Below, one piece after another: positions 1 through 13,543 of a DNA stretch of 64,000 nt. Position 1 is the stretch's first letter; each line of letters starts with the position of its first letter. The position numbers were made by a program, and so were the translations under genes. Below the pieces are notes generated by a model that was given only the letters and a program-made list of their open reading frames with translations, was not told the origin of the DNA and searched no databases. The stretch is from Hyalella azteca (lineage: Eukaryota > Arthropoda > Malacostraca > Amphipoda > Hyalellidae): positions 124,001 to 188,000 of the forward strand of contig NW_025944508.1 of NCBI RefSeq assembly GCF_000764305.2, given 5' to 3'.

Positions 1-2149
1 GAGAATCAAAAGATTTGTTCATGAAATACTTTCCGAACATTAGTCTTAATATTTTACTGGTGAATATTTTCAAAATAGGTTTTTGTTTTTTTTAGGTACA
101 AAGATATCTCCCTTCTCACATGCGATCGTCTCTAGTTTATAAATTAAGTTGGGCACAATGTGCATCTGCGTACGTTGGAATGACGTCACGCAATCTTTTA
201 GTGACGTAGTGGCTAGGGCTACTGAGCATAGAGGGAGGAGTTATATGATTCATCAATCTAAATTCTAAGCCATCTTAAGCGCATCCAATATCCCCTTTTA
301 AGAAGAGTGACGTAAAGCTAAAGGTTTGATTTTGTATTAAATATCAAACGAAGATTTAATCCTGCTAAACATTTAGACAAACTCGACACACGTAGCGTCT
401 AGCGAAATATGCAGCTGAATATGTAAACACTGAGCACTGTTTATCGCGTAGGAGAAAATTCTAATGGACGTATATCAATGTACGCTGCAAGGCATAGCAC
501 GTACGTTCTTAACTCCGTCACTGACGATTTTTTGTGATAAACCCACCAATTATAGACGAAAAATACCGACTGCGATTTTTAACCTTCTACTCTGTTTTTA
601 TAAATTGTATGCTTTATGCCAGGGTATATTCATACATGTGTCAATATATGTATAAATATATTTTTTAGTTGTAAATTGATAAGCTCTACATTGGCGAAGC
701 TTTTCTTAGAACCATCGAGGTAACCACTTTTTTCGATACAAAAATCGGGCGCTACGTGTACTTGGACCGCTACGCTACGTGTACTTGGTAGTTAGACCTC
801 TTTTACGAGTTTTGATGGTACGACTGCGAGCGAAAATCACCTTCAGTTGTACTGATCTTGTGATCTGAAATGGCCTACTCATGACGAATCCCGATGATCA
901 GTGGCCAAAATATAGGCTCAAGTTCCAGCAATGTTCCAGCCGAGACTACTCCTCTAGTCTCAGTCTGCCTGAGTGATGTCATGTGTTCCAGCAATGTTCC
1001 AGCCGAGACTACTCCCCTAGTCTATGCATTCGGCCCGCCACCAAAACTCACTCTGCATGATCTGCATGTGTCAGTCAGGACTCCAGGGCAGTCGCCAGTC
1101 AGTTGCCTGGTGGCGTTGGTCAAGTGAGGTTGTGCCGCTTTGATCTGATAGTACAGCTCAAGGTGAACCTGGTTCGCTCTGAATTACTTTCGCTGAGGCA
1201 GGAATCTAACTAGCCCTACAATGCACATAAGAGATTCTGGCAAGCTCGAAGCACATCTTTTTTATCGTTGATTTGAAAATATGGTATAAATTGAAAGCTT
1301 GTCATTAAAATTTTAACCGTTGTAAACATTTTGTGGGTTCACTTCTATGCAATTCTAACCGTCGGTACTTGACTCTTAACTCATGTACTTATTATTATTA
1401 TTGTAAAACAAAGAGGCACATTAATTTATTCAATAATATTATGGATTTGATTTTTTTTTAATCTTCCAAAAATGTATATTTTCCTCATGATTAAAAAGAG
1501 TAACGCTACTGGTGATATCATTCAATATGCAATTATTGAATGAGTAAACGTACCTGGGTAACGAAAAGTATATTTAAACGANCATCAAGACCACGTCTAC
1601 ATCAAGACCACGTCTACATCAAGACCATGTGAATGCCTGAAAGAGTAACGAACTCGAGTAGCAGTGAAATTCTAGAAGTGCAGTCGCCGGTATGCCAGAA
1701 TACCTCTGGGAGTGTCACCCAGAATATTTAAACTATTATGAATACCGCAGTTCCTACTCGTCTAAAAAGTCAGTATGAAATGTAAGCCTACTATGAGAAC
1801 ACGGCTGAGGGGTGAAGCTTTACCCTAGGGTTAAGTGAAGCTACGCCTATAAGTGCTTGCATGTTTGAAGAAAACCTACCCTTCTCCAGAAATTTTGTAT
1901 TTTTTCAGTGCCGCTCGTAAGTTTTCTAAGCAAGACACGCACGACCTTCAAAGGAATAATGTTTGTGTTCGAGACTAGGCTGGTAAAACAGTCGGACCTT
2001 CAGCGCTATAAGGTAACGTGCCATCTTCTGGCGCCAGTTAAAAAAAATACATCAAACGTAATGTAATCATGGCGTCTTGGCAGGCGCTTGAATATATGTT
2101 AAGCGGTCTCTTGGCAGCCATGCCCGTGATAGTTGCACCTTCGCTTGAT

Positions 2150-2410
2150 AAAAGTATCAGTGGCAATTGTACGACATCTTGGTAATACGAAATACGAAAT
2201 TTTGGTAATACGAAATTTTGGCCAACGTACCAATGACAATTGTGCGACATCTTGACATCTGCAACAGCGGCAACTGTACATCTTGACAGTGGCAACAATG
2301 GCAGCTGTAAGACAACTTGGCCCACGGACCAGCGGCAACTGTACATCTTGACAGTGGCAACAGTGGCAATTGTACGACATTTTGGCCGACGCAGCAGCGG
2401 CAATTGTACC
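2150..2410. repeat. degenerate tandem repeat (ggcaactgtacatcttgaca unit)
   Basis: Imperfect units containing ggcaactgtacatcttgaca and gacatcttgg recur several times. Overlapping ORFs in several frames on both strands come from this periodicity and are not counted as genes. Confidence 0.6.
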
Positions 2411-2850
2411 CTGACTGCCGGCTCGGCTGGACATAAACGGCGCGCGTGAAGGAATCTCTTGAATTTCTTGACTCCAGAACCCCTTTCCTTGTATGGGGTG
2501 GGGGGGTGGGGTAAGAAAAAGCGGGCGTGACGTGGCCCATGGAGTGAGGGTGTGAAGGGGGTTAATGGGTGAGGCTCCCACTGTAAGCTATGCAGTATGC
2601 ATGCATGTCATTATTCATTATTGACGGGCGCTGGGGGCGTTGCTCACAGCGGGGGCCCCACAAGGTTATGTTGGGGAACGGGTGATGGGGGAGGGAAGAG
2701 GTTGGCTGAAGAAAGATTGAGACGGTATTGGATATTTCAGAATGGGCTTTTTATGTATGCTTTTTGTAATTTTATTTTTTACAGTAGAGAGGGGGAAGAA
2801 TGTTCAAACGAAGTAAATTTGTATCAACTGGCATTGGAGAAATAAGAGAA

Positions 2851-3042
2851 AAAATATAACTCAGTATTCACTGCAGTGAGTGACAGAGAGCGCATTTTCT
2901 CGTTGAGGAAAACGTGAAGTCACGGACGGACAGACGGACGGATGGACAGACGGACGGGCGGACGGACGGACGGTCAGACGGATGGACGGACGGACATGGC
3001 GAGCACAATGGTGCATTTTTTCCATAAATGAGAAAATGCGTT
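2851..3042 (+). mobile_element. short palindromic (MITE-like) element, copy 1
   Basis: The element runs from tataactcagta through the palindromic ctgcagtgagtgacagagag and a (ggac)n-rich centre to ccataaatgagaaaatgcg. The same ends and centre recur at 36.6-37.1, 44.3, 45.9-46.35, 54.9 and 56.0 kb in both orientations. No coding capacity is seen, so it is probably a non-autonomous DNA element. Confidence 0.65.
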
Positions 3043-3894
3043 AAAAAAAAGGAACACAGAGTCACAAAAAGTCCATATGTGCTGCTAATTATCGCGGTAC
3101 TATCATTATCGTTACTATATTATTATCGCCACATTATCATTGTCGATATTTTATACTTATTTTCACGTTATCATTATCGTCAAACTCATCATAATTGTGA
3201 TGATCAAGGAGTGTTATTTCCCCAATCAAACAACAAAAGAAATATATAAGACTTACATGACGTTCAACGTTGCCTGCACAATGTCCTGTACTAATAGAAA
3301 TCATGTCGCTTGAAATGCTCTAATATGCCTACTTTTCTTCCAGATTTAAATCCTTATATTTATTTATATCCTTATTTTGTCCAGCGATCTAGAGGGACAA
3401 AACAAAGAGCCTTTTTTTATAGCCGACTAATAAATCATTTGCTATTAAAATTTATTAAATACACGATGGTAATTTAAAATAAATTAAAATATACGGTGCA
3501 TTTACATATATTTACATATACGGTGCTATTTTGCTAGATATTAGCAAATATACGGTGCTATATTGCTGTGAACTATCAAATGTACAGTGCTTTTCTGTTA
3601 TAAATTAGTAGAAATACGGTGTTATTTTAATATAAATTACTGAAAATACGCTGCTGTTCTGTTATCAATTTGTAGAAATACTGTGTTATTTTAATGTAAA
3701 TTACCGAAAATACATTACAGTTCTGCTACAAATTAGTAGAAATACGGTGTTATTTTATATTAATTACCAAGAATACGTTGCAGTTCGGTTCTAAATTATC
3801 GAAAATACGGCGCATTAGAGCGCTGAGTGTTTCTCTGACGTCAGCGTCGCAGTGTCAGCGTCAACATGTCAGCTCTACGTCCCTGACACTGAAG

Positions 3895-6800
3895 ATGATG
3901 TCAGCATCTCTCAGCGTCAGCGTGCTGCTGCTGCTGTCAGCATTGCGTGCTGACGCTGGATGTGGCAATAGTGAGTGACGTCTTGGGTGATATTATTAAT
4001 TAATGTCAACGGTTAAGGAACGTATGAAGATAAAGATAAGATAGGGATCAAGGGTAAAGATAGGGATCAGGGTGAAGATAGGAATCTTGGTAAAGATAGT
4101 GATTCGGGTGTAAAGATAGTGATTCGGGTGTAAAGATAGGGATCAGGGTAAAGATAGTGATTCGGGTTTAAAGATAGGGATCAGGGTAAAGATTAGTATC
4201 AAGGTAACGATAGGGATTAAGGGTAAAGATAGGAGCCTGGAGTAAAGATAGGGATCTGGAGTAGAGATAGGATAGAAAAGAAACGGGGAACGGATGGAGG
4301 ATAAGTAGGAAAAGTGAAGATAGGGAGGCCTGAAATTTCATTTTGAATTTTTTTCTGACACCTCCACACCTGCCAGCAGGTTATGCTGCAGGTCACTTCA
4401 GTACAGGTCCCAGCCGCGCCTCTTAATTTATTGCACAAACTCAACATTCAACGCAGCCACGCCTCTTAATTTATTGCACAAACTCAACATTCACGAAGAA
4501 TTTAAATGAGTTTGCAATTTCATGACACATTTTAAACGCGCATTATAATATATAAAACTTTTTCCTGGACACAAAGTCTTGGACATTATAGTTCTATGAT
4601 TTTTCATATAGATATGATTGTTTTGTAATTGTCGATGTTGAAAGGATCAATATAATTATAAATATACACTGCTGTGGCGGGAAGAAACTAATTCACAATT
4701 CAGCAATGAATTATCACGAGGAGATAAAATAAATAGACATTTTGTAAGTGGACATAGGCATACAGATAAAATAAATAGACATTTTGACATAAAAAGACAT
4801 TTAGACATAAAATAGACATTTTGTAAGTGGACATAGGCATACAGATATCAGTCATTCCTATGCCTATGATCGTTCATAGGACGAGAAATTCTATAGACAT
4901 ACGCAAACATAGAATGTTCAGTACTGAAGAAGAAAGTATATTGAGCTTGTCTTAACCACAACTTTTCCCCAGCACCAAACATCCAGACACCTTAGGTATT
5001 TACCATATATTATATATTGTGGAACTATATATTATAAAATATTTAATAATATACGTATCATGTCATATATAACCATATACTCAACAAAATATATCCATAT
5101 ACACAATCACATATTACACCTTATATATGACTATCTAATCTACCAAATATAACCCTATTTTATGCCATTTGTAACCATATATCATACCATATACAGCCAT
5201 AAAGTAAAAAACAACATCTAAGAACATCAACATAACAATGCAAGCCTCAACATGCAGCGTCGCAGCGCATGCGCACGGCGCCTAAAAAAAACAAAGGACA
5301 CGCGCGGCCCCTCGGGGGAGGAGGAGGGGGCGATAAGCGGCCCCTCCCCCCTCTCTTTCCCATCGCCCCCCCCTCTCTCCCATCAACCATTCACATGCAC
5401 GAAAATCTTTACTTGAAGTTGAATTTCATCTCATGAATGTAGCCGTCGACTCATACCTTACCGTGGGAGGAAAATTATAGGCGATTTATGTGCGGCCAGT
5501 GGAATGTTTGGACTCGCTTACGACATCCTTTATCAATGATATACAAACATGAGGATTAAAACTGCGCTAGATTTGCATAATACTTTAAAATATGCATCAC
5601 ATTATCTTCAGCCGTAAAATCAGTTGGTCATCTCATTCAGTATAAAAATATTTTTTAAATTCCTGGGCACAGTGGTTTCTTATTTTCTGAAGTTATATCT
5701 CTAGAAGTGAAGGTAAATCTTCTTGCGGGAGTTTTTATCTCACTTTCTCCCTCGCAAAACAATTCTATATGCTTGAATTGTCCCACAAGTGGGAGTTTCC
5801 CCACGTAGTTGCGTCTACGTGGGATTTTGTAGGCGCCCAAATGGGATCACTTTCACAGCTCGGGCACCGCCCCCCGGTTTGGGGAGTGGGGAGTGGGCCA
5901 TCGGTCAAAACATTCAACTAATAATTTAAGAGCAAATAATAAATTCGACTATATCTTATTCACCATCGGTAGACATTTTGAGGCCAGATTTCCAGAGCAA
6001 AAATAATTAAAAAAAATTACTTACCTCAAAATACTTAAAATCAAACGACAGATTTTCTCGGCATTTTGTTAGCAATGATATACTTGTCTAATTTTTCGAT
6101 ATTATTTCAGTTCGACCTTTTAATCGACGTTTTCCTTCTTATTTTCGAATAAGACTTAACTCCGCAACATTATCTAATATCTTAGGCAACTATCAACTCA
6201 CAATGCAGATTAGTTTGATCAACTTTGTTTGCGGACAGTGCAAAAAAGTGCAAAAAATCAGAACAATTCCACGAGTGTTTTTATTATTATTCTTCACAAG
6301 TTTTACCTATAATAATTAAAAATATTTCTGACTAGGAACTCACTAAAAATCAGTGTCATTCAATGCCAACACACACTCTCTTAACACGACTGATCACATA
6401 ATATTTCGGTGAACGCTCGTACGGTATTAACACGTTACTTGCCACCTCTACTGTCACTTGCTACCTCTACTGTCACTTGCTACCTCTACTGTCACTTGCT
6501 ACCTCTACTGTCACTTGCTACCTCTACCTCTACTGTCACTTGCTCCCTCTACTGTCACTTGCTACCTCTACTGTCACTTGCTCCCTCTACTGTCACTTGC
6601 TACCTCTACTGTCACTTGCTACCTCTACTGTCACTTGCTACCTCTACAGTACGTGAAATTAGGTACAGCTTCCTGTACAGAACTTATAAGTAGGAAAGAG
6701 TGTAGGTACTATTTATACAGTACATAAACTAGTCTTTGCCTCATCCTTGGCCGCCTAAAACACGGACAAGTCTGGAACGCGGAATTGATATTGGACAATT

Positions 6801-9800
6801 CAAGGCTCCTAAGTGCTGGCCTAAGCGCCATAAAAAACGTTCAATATTTCAAACAATTGCTTCTAGTCCTGAGCTCACGTACAACACTCGGTGATCATTC
6901 GTTAATGATATTACTTCGTTGCAATGTCATTACATCAGCTTATGATACTTCATTGTAAAATCATTACATCAGTTGATCATTCCATCAGCTTACAATACTT
7001 CATTGTAATGTCATTACATCAGCTGCCCTCTACCATTCGACAGTTGAAAGTATTCGTTTAAATTCTAACATTTAAATGTCAAAATTCACGTATGTATAGC
7101 TACTTAAGTACGAACAAGAATAATTGAAGAGCTCAGTATTACTAAGTAAACTCAGGTAGAGATAACATAAATGTCGTCTGCATAAGTTAGATAAACGAAT
7201 GCACCTTCCTCACCGAGCGGGGATTAGGCGATGCCTCGAATTCTTATCCAACAGGTACAAAATATTGCCCAACTCTAGTCCCTAGCTCTCTTCCCCACCG
7301 CACATCCCACTCTCTTCCCCCAACTCTCTTCCCCACCACACATCCCACTCTATTCCCTAGCTCGCTTCCCCACCGCACTTCCCACTCTCTTCCCCAACTC
7401 TCTTCCCTACCACACATCCCACTCTATTCCCTAGCTCGCTTCCCCACCGCACTTCCCACTCTCTTCCCCAACTCTCTTCCCCACCGCACATCCCACTCTC
7501 TTCCCCAACTCTCTTCCCCACCGCACATCCCACTCTCTTCCCCAACTCTCTTCCCCACCGCACAGCCCACTCTTTTCCGCCAACCCTCTTCCCCACCGCA
7601 CATCCCACTCTCTTTCCTAGCTCTCTTCCCCACCACACATCCCACTCTATTCCCTAGCTCTCTTCCCCACCACGCATCCCACTCTATTCCCTAGCTCTCT
7701 TCCCCACCACACATCCCACTCTATTCCCTAGCTCTCTTCCCCACCACGCATCCCACTCTATTCCCTAGCTCTCTTCCCCACCACACATCCCACTCTATTC
7801 CCTAGCTCTCTTCCCCACCACGCATCCCACTCTATTCCCTAGCTCTCTCCCCCNGTACTGCGTGGGGTACTGCGTGGGGTACTGCGTGGGGTACTGCGTG
7901 GGGTACTGCGTGTAGTACTGCGTGTAGTACTGCGTGTAGTACTGCGGCAACAGAGCTGTTTAGCGGCGGTGAGAGCAGGAGTAACATTTAGCAAAGTTTA
8001 GTCGGTCACTGTAGCTGTTGTTGTTGTTTTTGCTGTTGTCATTCCTTCTCCTGATAAGGATGTGGTTTTGTTGTTGCTGTTGTTACAGTTGATGTTGTTG
8101 CTACTGCTGCAATTGTTGCTAATTTTGTTGCAATTGTTGCTGCCGTTGTTGCAGTTGTTGCTGCTGTTGTTGCAATTGTTGCTGCTGTTGTTGCTATTGA
8201 TATTGCTGTGGTTAATGCAATTGTTGCTGCGGTTTTTACAGTTGATGCTGCTGTTGTTGCTGTTGTTGCAGTTGATGTTGCTGCTGTTGCATTTGATGTT
8301 GTTGCTGCTACCATTCTACCGCATCAAGACCAGGAATTAAGCCGTAACATTCATTACATATTTCCAACAAATCCGGAAGTTATTCGGTTTATTCAATATA
8401 ATCTGATTGAGTTTATAATGTATCAAATGATATAAGGTTGATACAGCAATATTGTATCCAACCTCCTGACTTACTTGAGAAAAACATATCATCAACAATG
8501 GTGTAAAAATGAACATCAATAACGTGTTAAAGAAATAAATAACGTTGTTTGCCACTCCTGGCATCATAATTTCAGTTAACATTATTACATTGTTCATAGA
8601 CTCAAAAGTTACTAATAACATCGATAGTTCAAGTAAAATTAAACCTAAAAATGCAGATATATTCCCCAGTTGCTAGGGGATTATCTGGAGCTGCAAGTGT
8701 GGTGTGATCGCTGCTAGCTTTTTTGATGCAAAAACCGAACGCACTTTCGACGCGCCGGAGGGACACGAAAGCAATGCTATTGCTACCTAAATTCTAAATC
8801 AATTTTTTACTGAATTGAGTTGGAATTCAAGCGATTTCAACAGCCATGATATCCCTACTTGCATTGCTACGTTGCTACAGAACTTAAACTTCTCCACCGA
8901 TTGCACTACGACTGCATAGTTTTCCACACTAAGTTTTTTACCTCATCCGCTTCTCCTACTGCCAATCTTCCCTTCCCCTTTCTCCCTCTCCTTTCTCACT
9001 CCCCTTTCCTCCATCTCCCTTTCACACCCCTTACTCCCTCCCTCCCTCTCCGTCTTGTACACACAGACTCCAGAAACTCCAGAAATAAAAAAAGGAAACT
9101 GCGTCTGAAGTGAAAGTGGTCCGCTGCCTGCATGGGAAATGCTCAAAAAATGGCATCTTCGTGTATATGGCGGCACGTGTCCCACTCGTGGCTATAATGG
9201 GCCCCAAATGCCCCATACGTGACGTGGATATTATGGGCCCCTCGTGTCCCACTCGTGGATATAATGGGCCCCAAATACCCCCATACGTGTCGTGGATATT
9301 ATGGGCCCCGCGTGTCCCACTCGTGGATATAATGGGCCCCGCGTGTCCCATTTGCGGAAATTATGGGCCACGCGTATTCCACGCATCACAGGAATGTACA
9401 AACTTTATAGATGCATCAGTTGCATCGGCTGCACCTGATGCAGTATTTCATCAGCTGTAGTGCAGCCATCAGCTGAACATGAGGTGCCGCACAGGAGGCA
9501 TTTTTTGCCCTCGTTAATTGAGAGCAAGAGGGGAAAAACGCAGAGATATGCAGGGGCGGTCGCAGCTGTTGATTGCAGCTGTTGATTGCAGCTGTTGGTT
9601 GCAGCTGTTGGTTGCAGCTGTTGATTGCAGCTGTTGATTGCANTATTTATTCATCGCAGTTAAGCTAGAAATAATATAATATTAATCCTATACTGAATTT
9701 GATATATTAATTGCCAAGATGTGCTAGAAATACGTTTATTAATTAAATTTAAATGATTTCATTAATTTATTCAGGCGAATTAAATGAATCAATCAGGATG

Positions 9801-12800
9801 TTGATTAAATATTTGCTTGTTGAGTTATTGTCTGAATTATTCCTTATTAAATTTATGTTAGAATTATCGTTTGTAAAGTTATAGTTTTAATTATCGTTGG
9901 TCAAGTTGATGCTTGACTTATTTTTCTTGAACTCCAATTTTTAACAATCATTCATCAAGTTATTCTTAGATAAATTAATCTTTTTCATGTCATCGTTTTA
10001 ATTAATGCTTGTGAAGCTCAATTTCAATTAATCAATTTAATCAAATTAACTAAATGAATCAATATATTAAACTAAATTCAATTGAATTAATCAATTTAAT
10101 CAGATTAAATAAATGAATCATTAGATTAAACTAAATTGAATTAAATTAATCAATTTAATGAGATTAAATAAATGAGTCAATATATTAAATATTACAGAGG
10201 TGTTCCAAGACCACCTATGCTACTTCTCTCTGAACGGCGACTCCGGGGTCATTGAGTCCCCCTCGTACCCCGCCCCCTACGCCGTGTCCCGCGACTGCTG
10301 CTACGATATACGCNTTTTTAACTGCATTTTTACTGTGCAGTGGAAGCACTGGACGTGGGGCTGGTCGCCCCCGGTGGAGGCTGTGCCACAGACTTCCTCA
10401 GCCTGCCGTCCTGCGCGCCGGAAACTGGGACAAGAATCTGCGGTAACAACACAGGACAAGTTTGTGAGTTGACATGTTCATTAATATATGTTGATAAATT
10501 AGGCTATGAATAAATAAATCTATTATGTCATTCTATGTTGATGAATATGCATGCTTACGGAAACAATTGAAAATGCAACAAATTAACTTAATTATTTTCT
10601 GGTTCAAATTTTTGAGTCCCGAAAAGTTTAAGTTTTAATTTTGTTACTTGAAGTTCAATTAAAAAGAATATTGAACATTATGCGAAACCTACAATACGTT
10701 TCGATAAATTGATTATGAGTGGAAGAATTAAACTGACAGTGTCGGCTGAATTTTTATGAGAGTTTTGTTTACGAATTAAACTTTGCATTTAATTAGATTT
10801 TCGAATAAATTTATTTTGCTCTTCATTAGAAAGTGCATGAAGTAAATTTTTAATATTTTATATAATTCACTCGTCTGTGGACACCTAGAAATAAAATGCG
10901 TGTAGCCTCTCGTCGAAACGCTCACAATTTTTTCTAGTTTTATTTTATTTGATAGTTAAGTTTGTTATCATTTGTTATTATTTGCAGGATTCTCACATGG
11001 ACTTTTTCTTCATTTCTAAAAGAATTTATTTTAATTTTCAGACGAGTATCTTTACCAACCAAATGCACAGAGCATTAGGTTCTTGTTCCACACAGACGAC
11101 ATACGAGCGGGCCACACAGGCTTCCGTATTAGGTGTGTATATGGCAGAGAAACATCGGCACACAAATGTTGAATTTGTTTTAAACATAATGTTTGGTTTT
11201 TTTAATTGGAGGGAAATAATTATTAAGAGAAATTATTAAACGAAAATAAAAATACAATGCCAGAAAATAATGTCAATGATAATATACATATATAAACTAA
11301 AACATCAGAACACATTTGGTAAAACATTATATTATTGTGCCCAAACATACTGTACAGTGTACAACATCCATGTATTATTTGTATAGTTAGGCAGGAGTAG
11401 TTCTTTAACGCAGATATCTTATTAACAAATTTATTATTGGTATTTTTAATATGAGAGAATATCAATAAGAAACATATTGATAAGAATCACTACCTGGTCT
11501 TCAACAAAACCTTCATTAAACATGTATGTAATCACAATTATTTGTGTTTAATATTATTTTTTAATATAAAGTCACGATAATCCATGCTATTGAATATAAT
11601 GCGAAAATAAATAGTTCTAATAATCCAAGTTATATTACACAATATGATTATAATAATAATGTATACTTACATTACACCTTGTAGTAATAAATAATATTAT
11701 AAAATAAACTTGCAATAATCCGCATTATACCACATAATAATTATATAATATACTTACAATATATCCGTGCCTATAGGTACACACAGCTGCGCTCGTGTCC
11801 GGGTCCCTACCAGACCCAGAGTCCCCCAATCTCCCCCATCCCAGGGACGGGCCGGTCCCCATGCTACACCCGTATTAATGACCTCTCTGGGTCCATCAAT
11901 ACCCCATACTTCCCCAAGTTCTACCCCAACAACCTGGACTGCGTCTACGAGTTTGTCAGGTTCACAAAGTGTCTTCAATTCTTTCCTATATTGTCCTATA
12001 TATATTTTCCTTTATTCCTATAGCAATATATTCTGGGAGAAAATGCAAACGATTATTAATATCATTCACATGATTAACAGTCATAATGATTACTTGAAAC
12101 ATTACATGCTAAATCTCATCGAAGTTCATTCTAAAGTTTATAGGTCAGAGACTCAGAGTGTAGCTTTGTCTAACCAAAGTTAAATATAAAGTTTAATTGT
12201 CAAATTACTACTTCAAAAATTAGCGGCAAAACTTTATCAAACTAGAAGATAAAATTTATTGCAGGGCAGGGTTGCCCAGTGGTTACAGTTCAGAGTACCA
12301 ATATTGGCGCAGAGAGTTGCGGGTTCGATCCCAGCTCTGTGCGCCAGTTTCTGGTCAGAATCGGCAAGGAGGCCGGGCGGTTAAGCACAGCAGAATTGTA
12401 GCAGTGAGTTGCGAGTTCGAGACCGCAAAATAATGTGAATGTTCAGCGACGTTAAGAATCGGCGACAGTCCTACGGCCTAATAAACGCTGAAACCGCTAT
12501 TATTATTATTTATTATTATATTAATTTCAATGCTCCTGCGCAGAGCGAGTCCTGCGTTCTGCGGCCTGCGCATGCAGCGCGTTCAGTTCGAGCTCTCGCC
12601 GCCCCTGCAGACAGTCTTCGGTGGAGCCTGCACAGACTTCCTGCACCTGCCATCCTGCGGATTCCTGTGCGGCGATATCGACTTTGCCTGTGAGATCCAC
12701 AGCACGATCCTTCATGATATATAAATCGTAGTGTTATGCAAACATGTGTTTGATTGCAGGATGTACAAGACATGCTAATATTTACCGACACTGTTGGAAA

Positions 12801-13543
12801 TAACGGTGGAAATATGGTCAAACTGGCGTTTTGATTGCCGGCCGTAACGTGAAATTCGAAATTCATTTGTTAACGTACATAAAAACGGTTACGTTGTTTT
12901 ATTTTACTAGATGGTCGGCCACTAAAACGCCGGTCATACTGTTTTCCAGCGTTTTCTCGCCGTTTTTTTCGAAATTTGCAATTTCAAATTCGGAAACTTA
13001 AGAACGATCTGAAAAGCCTGGGCAAATTCTTACAATATTATATGATTAGGCCTTGTACGTTGGTACCCACGACCACATGCAGTGGTGCACCGCATTTAAA
13101 AACCGTATTAAATTATTTTTATTTTTTTATTAAATTATTTAAATTTGTTAAATTTGATTAAATTTAAACTTATGAAACTCATTTGATACAAGATAAATGT
13201 AGGCAAAATTTACGATCTGATTTGGAAGACATGTACATCACAGTCAACGGCCTCGCAGATGCATCGCATTACAACAATCCTTCTCGTGACTCCTGATGGA
13301 CAGTTGCGTATCCTAAATACTCACTAGACCACACATAGGACGCACAGCAAATTTTGACATATACTCAATAGATAATATATTGAAGGATGCCTCTTAAGGA
13401 TTCTCGTTTTCACAAGTTTATTTCCCTCAGGGATTGTTGAATTTCAACCTGGAGCGACCAGCCTCAAGTTTCATTTCCACTCCGACGAAGAAGCGAGATT
13501 CAACGGCTTCAGGATTACCTTCGAGCAAGTCACGCAGTGCTGA
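3895..13543 (+). CDS. secreted two-CUB-domain protein, 7 exons, one split by a gap
   Basis: Exons: 3895-3970 (start, or 3898), 10198-10313 (runs into the N at 10314), 10341-10463, 11042-11132, 11777-11959, 12544-12689 and 13431-13543 (TGA). Phases agree at every junction that can be tested. The first exon encodes a signal peptide (Met-Met-Ser, then a Val/Leu stretch, ending ALRADAGCGN). CUB 1 opens with LNGDSGVIESPSYP, has the paired Cys of RDCCYDIR, and closes with HTDDIRAGHTGFRIRY. CUB 2 opens with LSGSINTPYFPKFYPNN, has CGLRMQRVQFEL and GGACTDFLHLPSCG, and closes with FNGFRITFEQVTQC before the stop. CUB domains are extracellular beta-sandwich modules. No protease domain is present, so an extracellular binding role is inferred. 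The coding part lost at the gap lies at the end of exon 2. An AATAAA lies at about 13695. Confidence 0.8.
4030..4260. repeat. tandem repeat, ~18-20 bp (aaagatagggatcagggt)
   Basis: Roughly ten imperfect units of aaagatagggatcagggt or aaagatagtgattcgggt lie in the first intron of the CUB gene. Confidence 0.7.
4720..4850. repeat. short repeats of aataaatagacatttt with cataggcataca
   Basis: The phrases aataaatagacatttt and gtggacataggcatacagat each occur at least twice within 130 bp in the first intron of the CUB gene. No coding signal is seen. Confidence 0.5.
6430..6650. repeat. minisatellite, 18-bp unit (tacctctactgtcacttg)
   Basis: About twelve near-perfect copies of an 18-bp unit. Because 18 is divisible by 3, several frames stay open, which explains the 89-94 aa Leu/Thr/Ser ORFs here. 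These are not counted as genes. Confidence 0.85.
7270..7853. repeat. minisatellite, ctcttccccaccgcacatcc family
   Basis: About twenty-three units of 23-24 bp with two interspersed variants (ctctcttccccaccgcacat and ctattccctagctctcttcc). The array ends at the N at 7854, which suggests that assembly broke in the repeat. ORFs on the minus strand are products of the repeat. Confidence 0.85.
7855..7945. repeat. 13-bp tandem repeat (gtactgcgtgggg / gtactgcgtgta)
   Basis: Seven to eight copies follow directly after the N at 7854. A separate unit abuts the preceding array, so the gap may hide the junction of two arrays. Confidence 0.8.
8020..8312. repeat. trinucleotide-rich tract (ttg/ctg)n
   Basis: Nearly uninterrupted ttgttgctgctgttgttgca triplets, open on both strands as poly-Leu or poly-Ala/Thr. 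I see no splice context or conserved motif, so I treat it as a low-complexity intronic tract. Confidence 0.75.
9165..9370. repeat. ~30-35 bp tandem repeat (cactcgtggatataatgggc)
   Basis: About seven diverged units of cgtgtcccactcgtggatat followed by aatgggcccc. Both strands read as ORFs because of the repeat. Intronic in the CUB gene. Confidence 0.7.
9554..9642. repeat. 15-bp tandem repeat (gcagctgttgattgc)
   Basis: Five to six copies of gcagctgttgattgc or gcagctgttggttgc end exactly at the N at 9643, another gap placed at a tandem array. Confidence 0.8.
12262..12530 (+). mobile_element. tRNA-derived SINE, copy 1
   Basis: A box A-like ggttgcccagtggttacag is followed about 45 bp later by a box B-like gggttcgatccc, then a body (ggtcagaatcggcaaggagg, gccgggcggttaa, cagcgacgttaagaatcgg) and an (ATT)n tail. 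A near-complete copy in reverse orientation lies at about 55108-55345, and a 5' fragment at 46769-46802. The tail ends a few bases before the 3' splice site of the CUB exon starting at 12544. Confidence 0.75.

Larger units (their letters stand above)
1..3894. other. intergenic or upstream DNA, no convincing gene
   Basis: No ORF here has coding character that I can support. Seen in the sequence: two copies of a ~40-bp unit beginning gttccagcaatgttccagcc near 920-1020, a short repeat of a ~20-bp unit just after the N at 1582, degenerate repeats at 2150-2410, a palindromic element at 2851-3042, and AT-rich 'tacggtg' repeats at 3480-3780 leading to the CUB gene. The stretch probably contains the promoter and 5' UTR of that gene, but no clear core promoter is visible. 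Confidence 0.5.

Noticed and set aside
7357..7645. Minus-strand ORFs rich in GKRVGEESG
   Set aside because: Products of the 23-24-bp minisatellite.
8039..8340. Poly-Leu and Ala/Thr ORFs on both strands
   Set aside because: Triplet-repeat tract without other coding signals.
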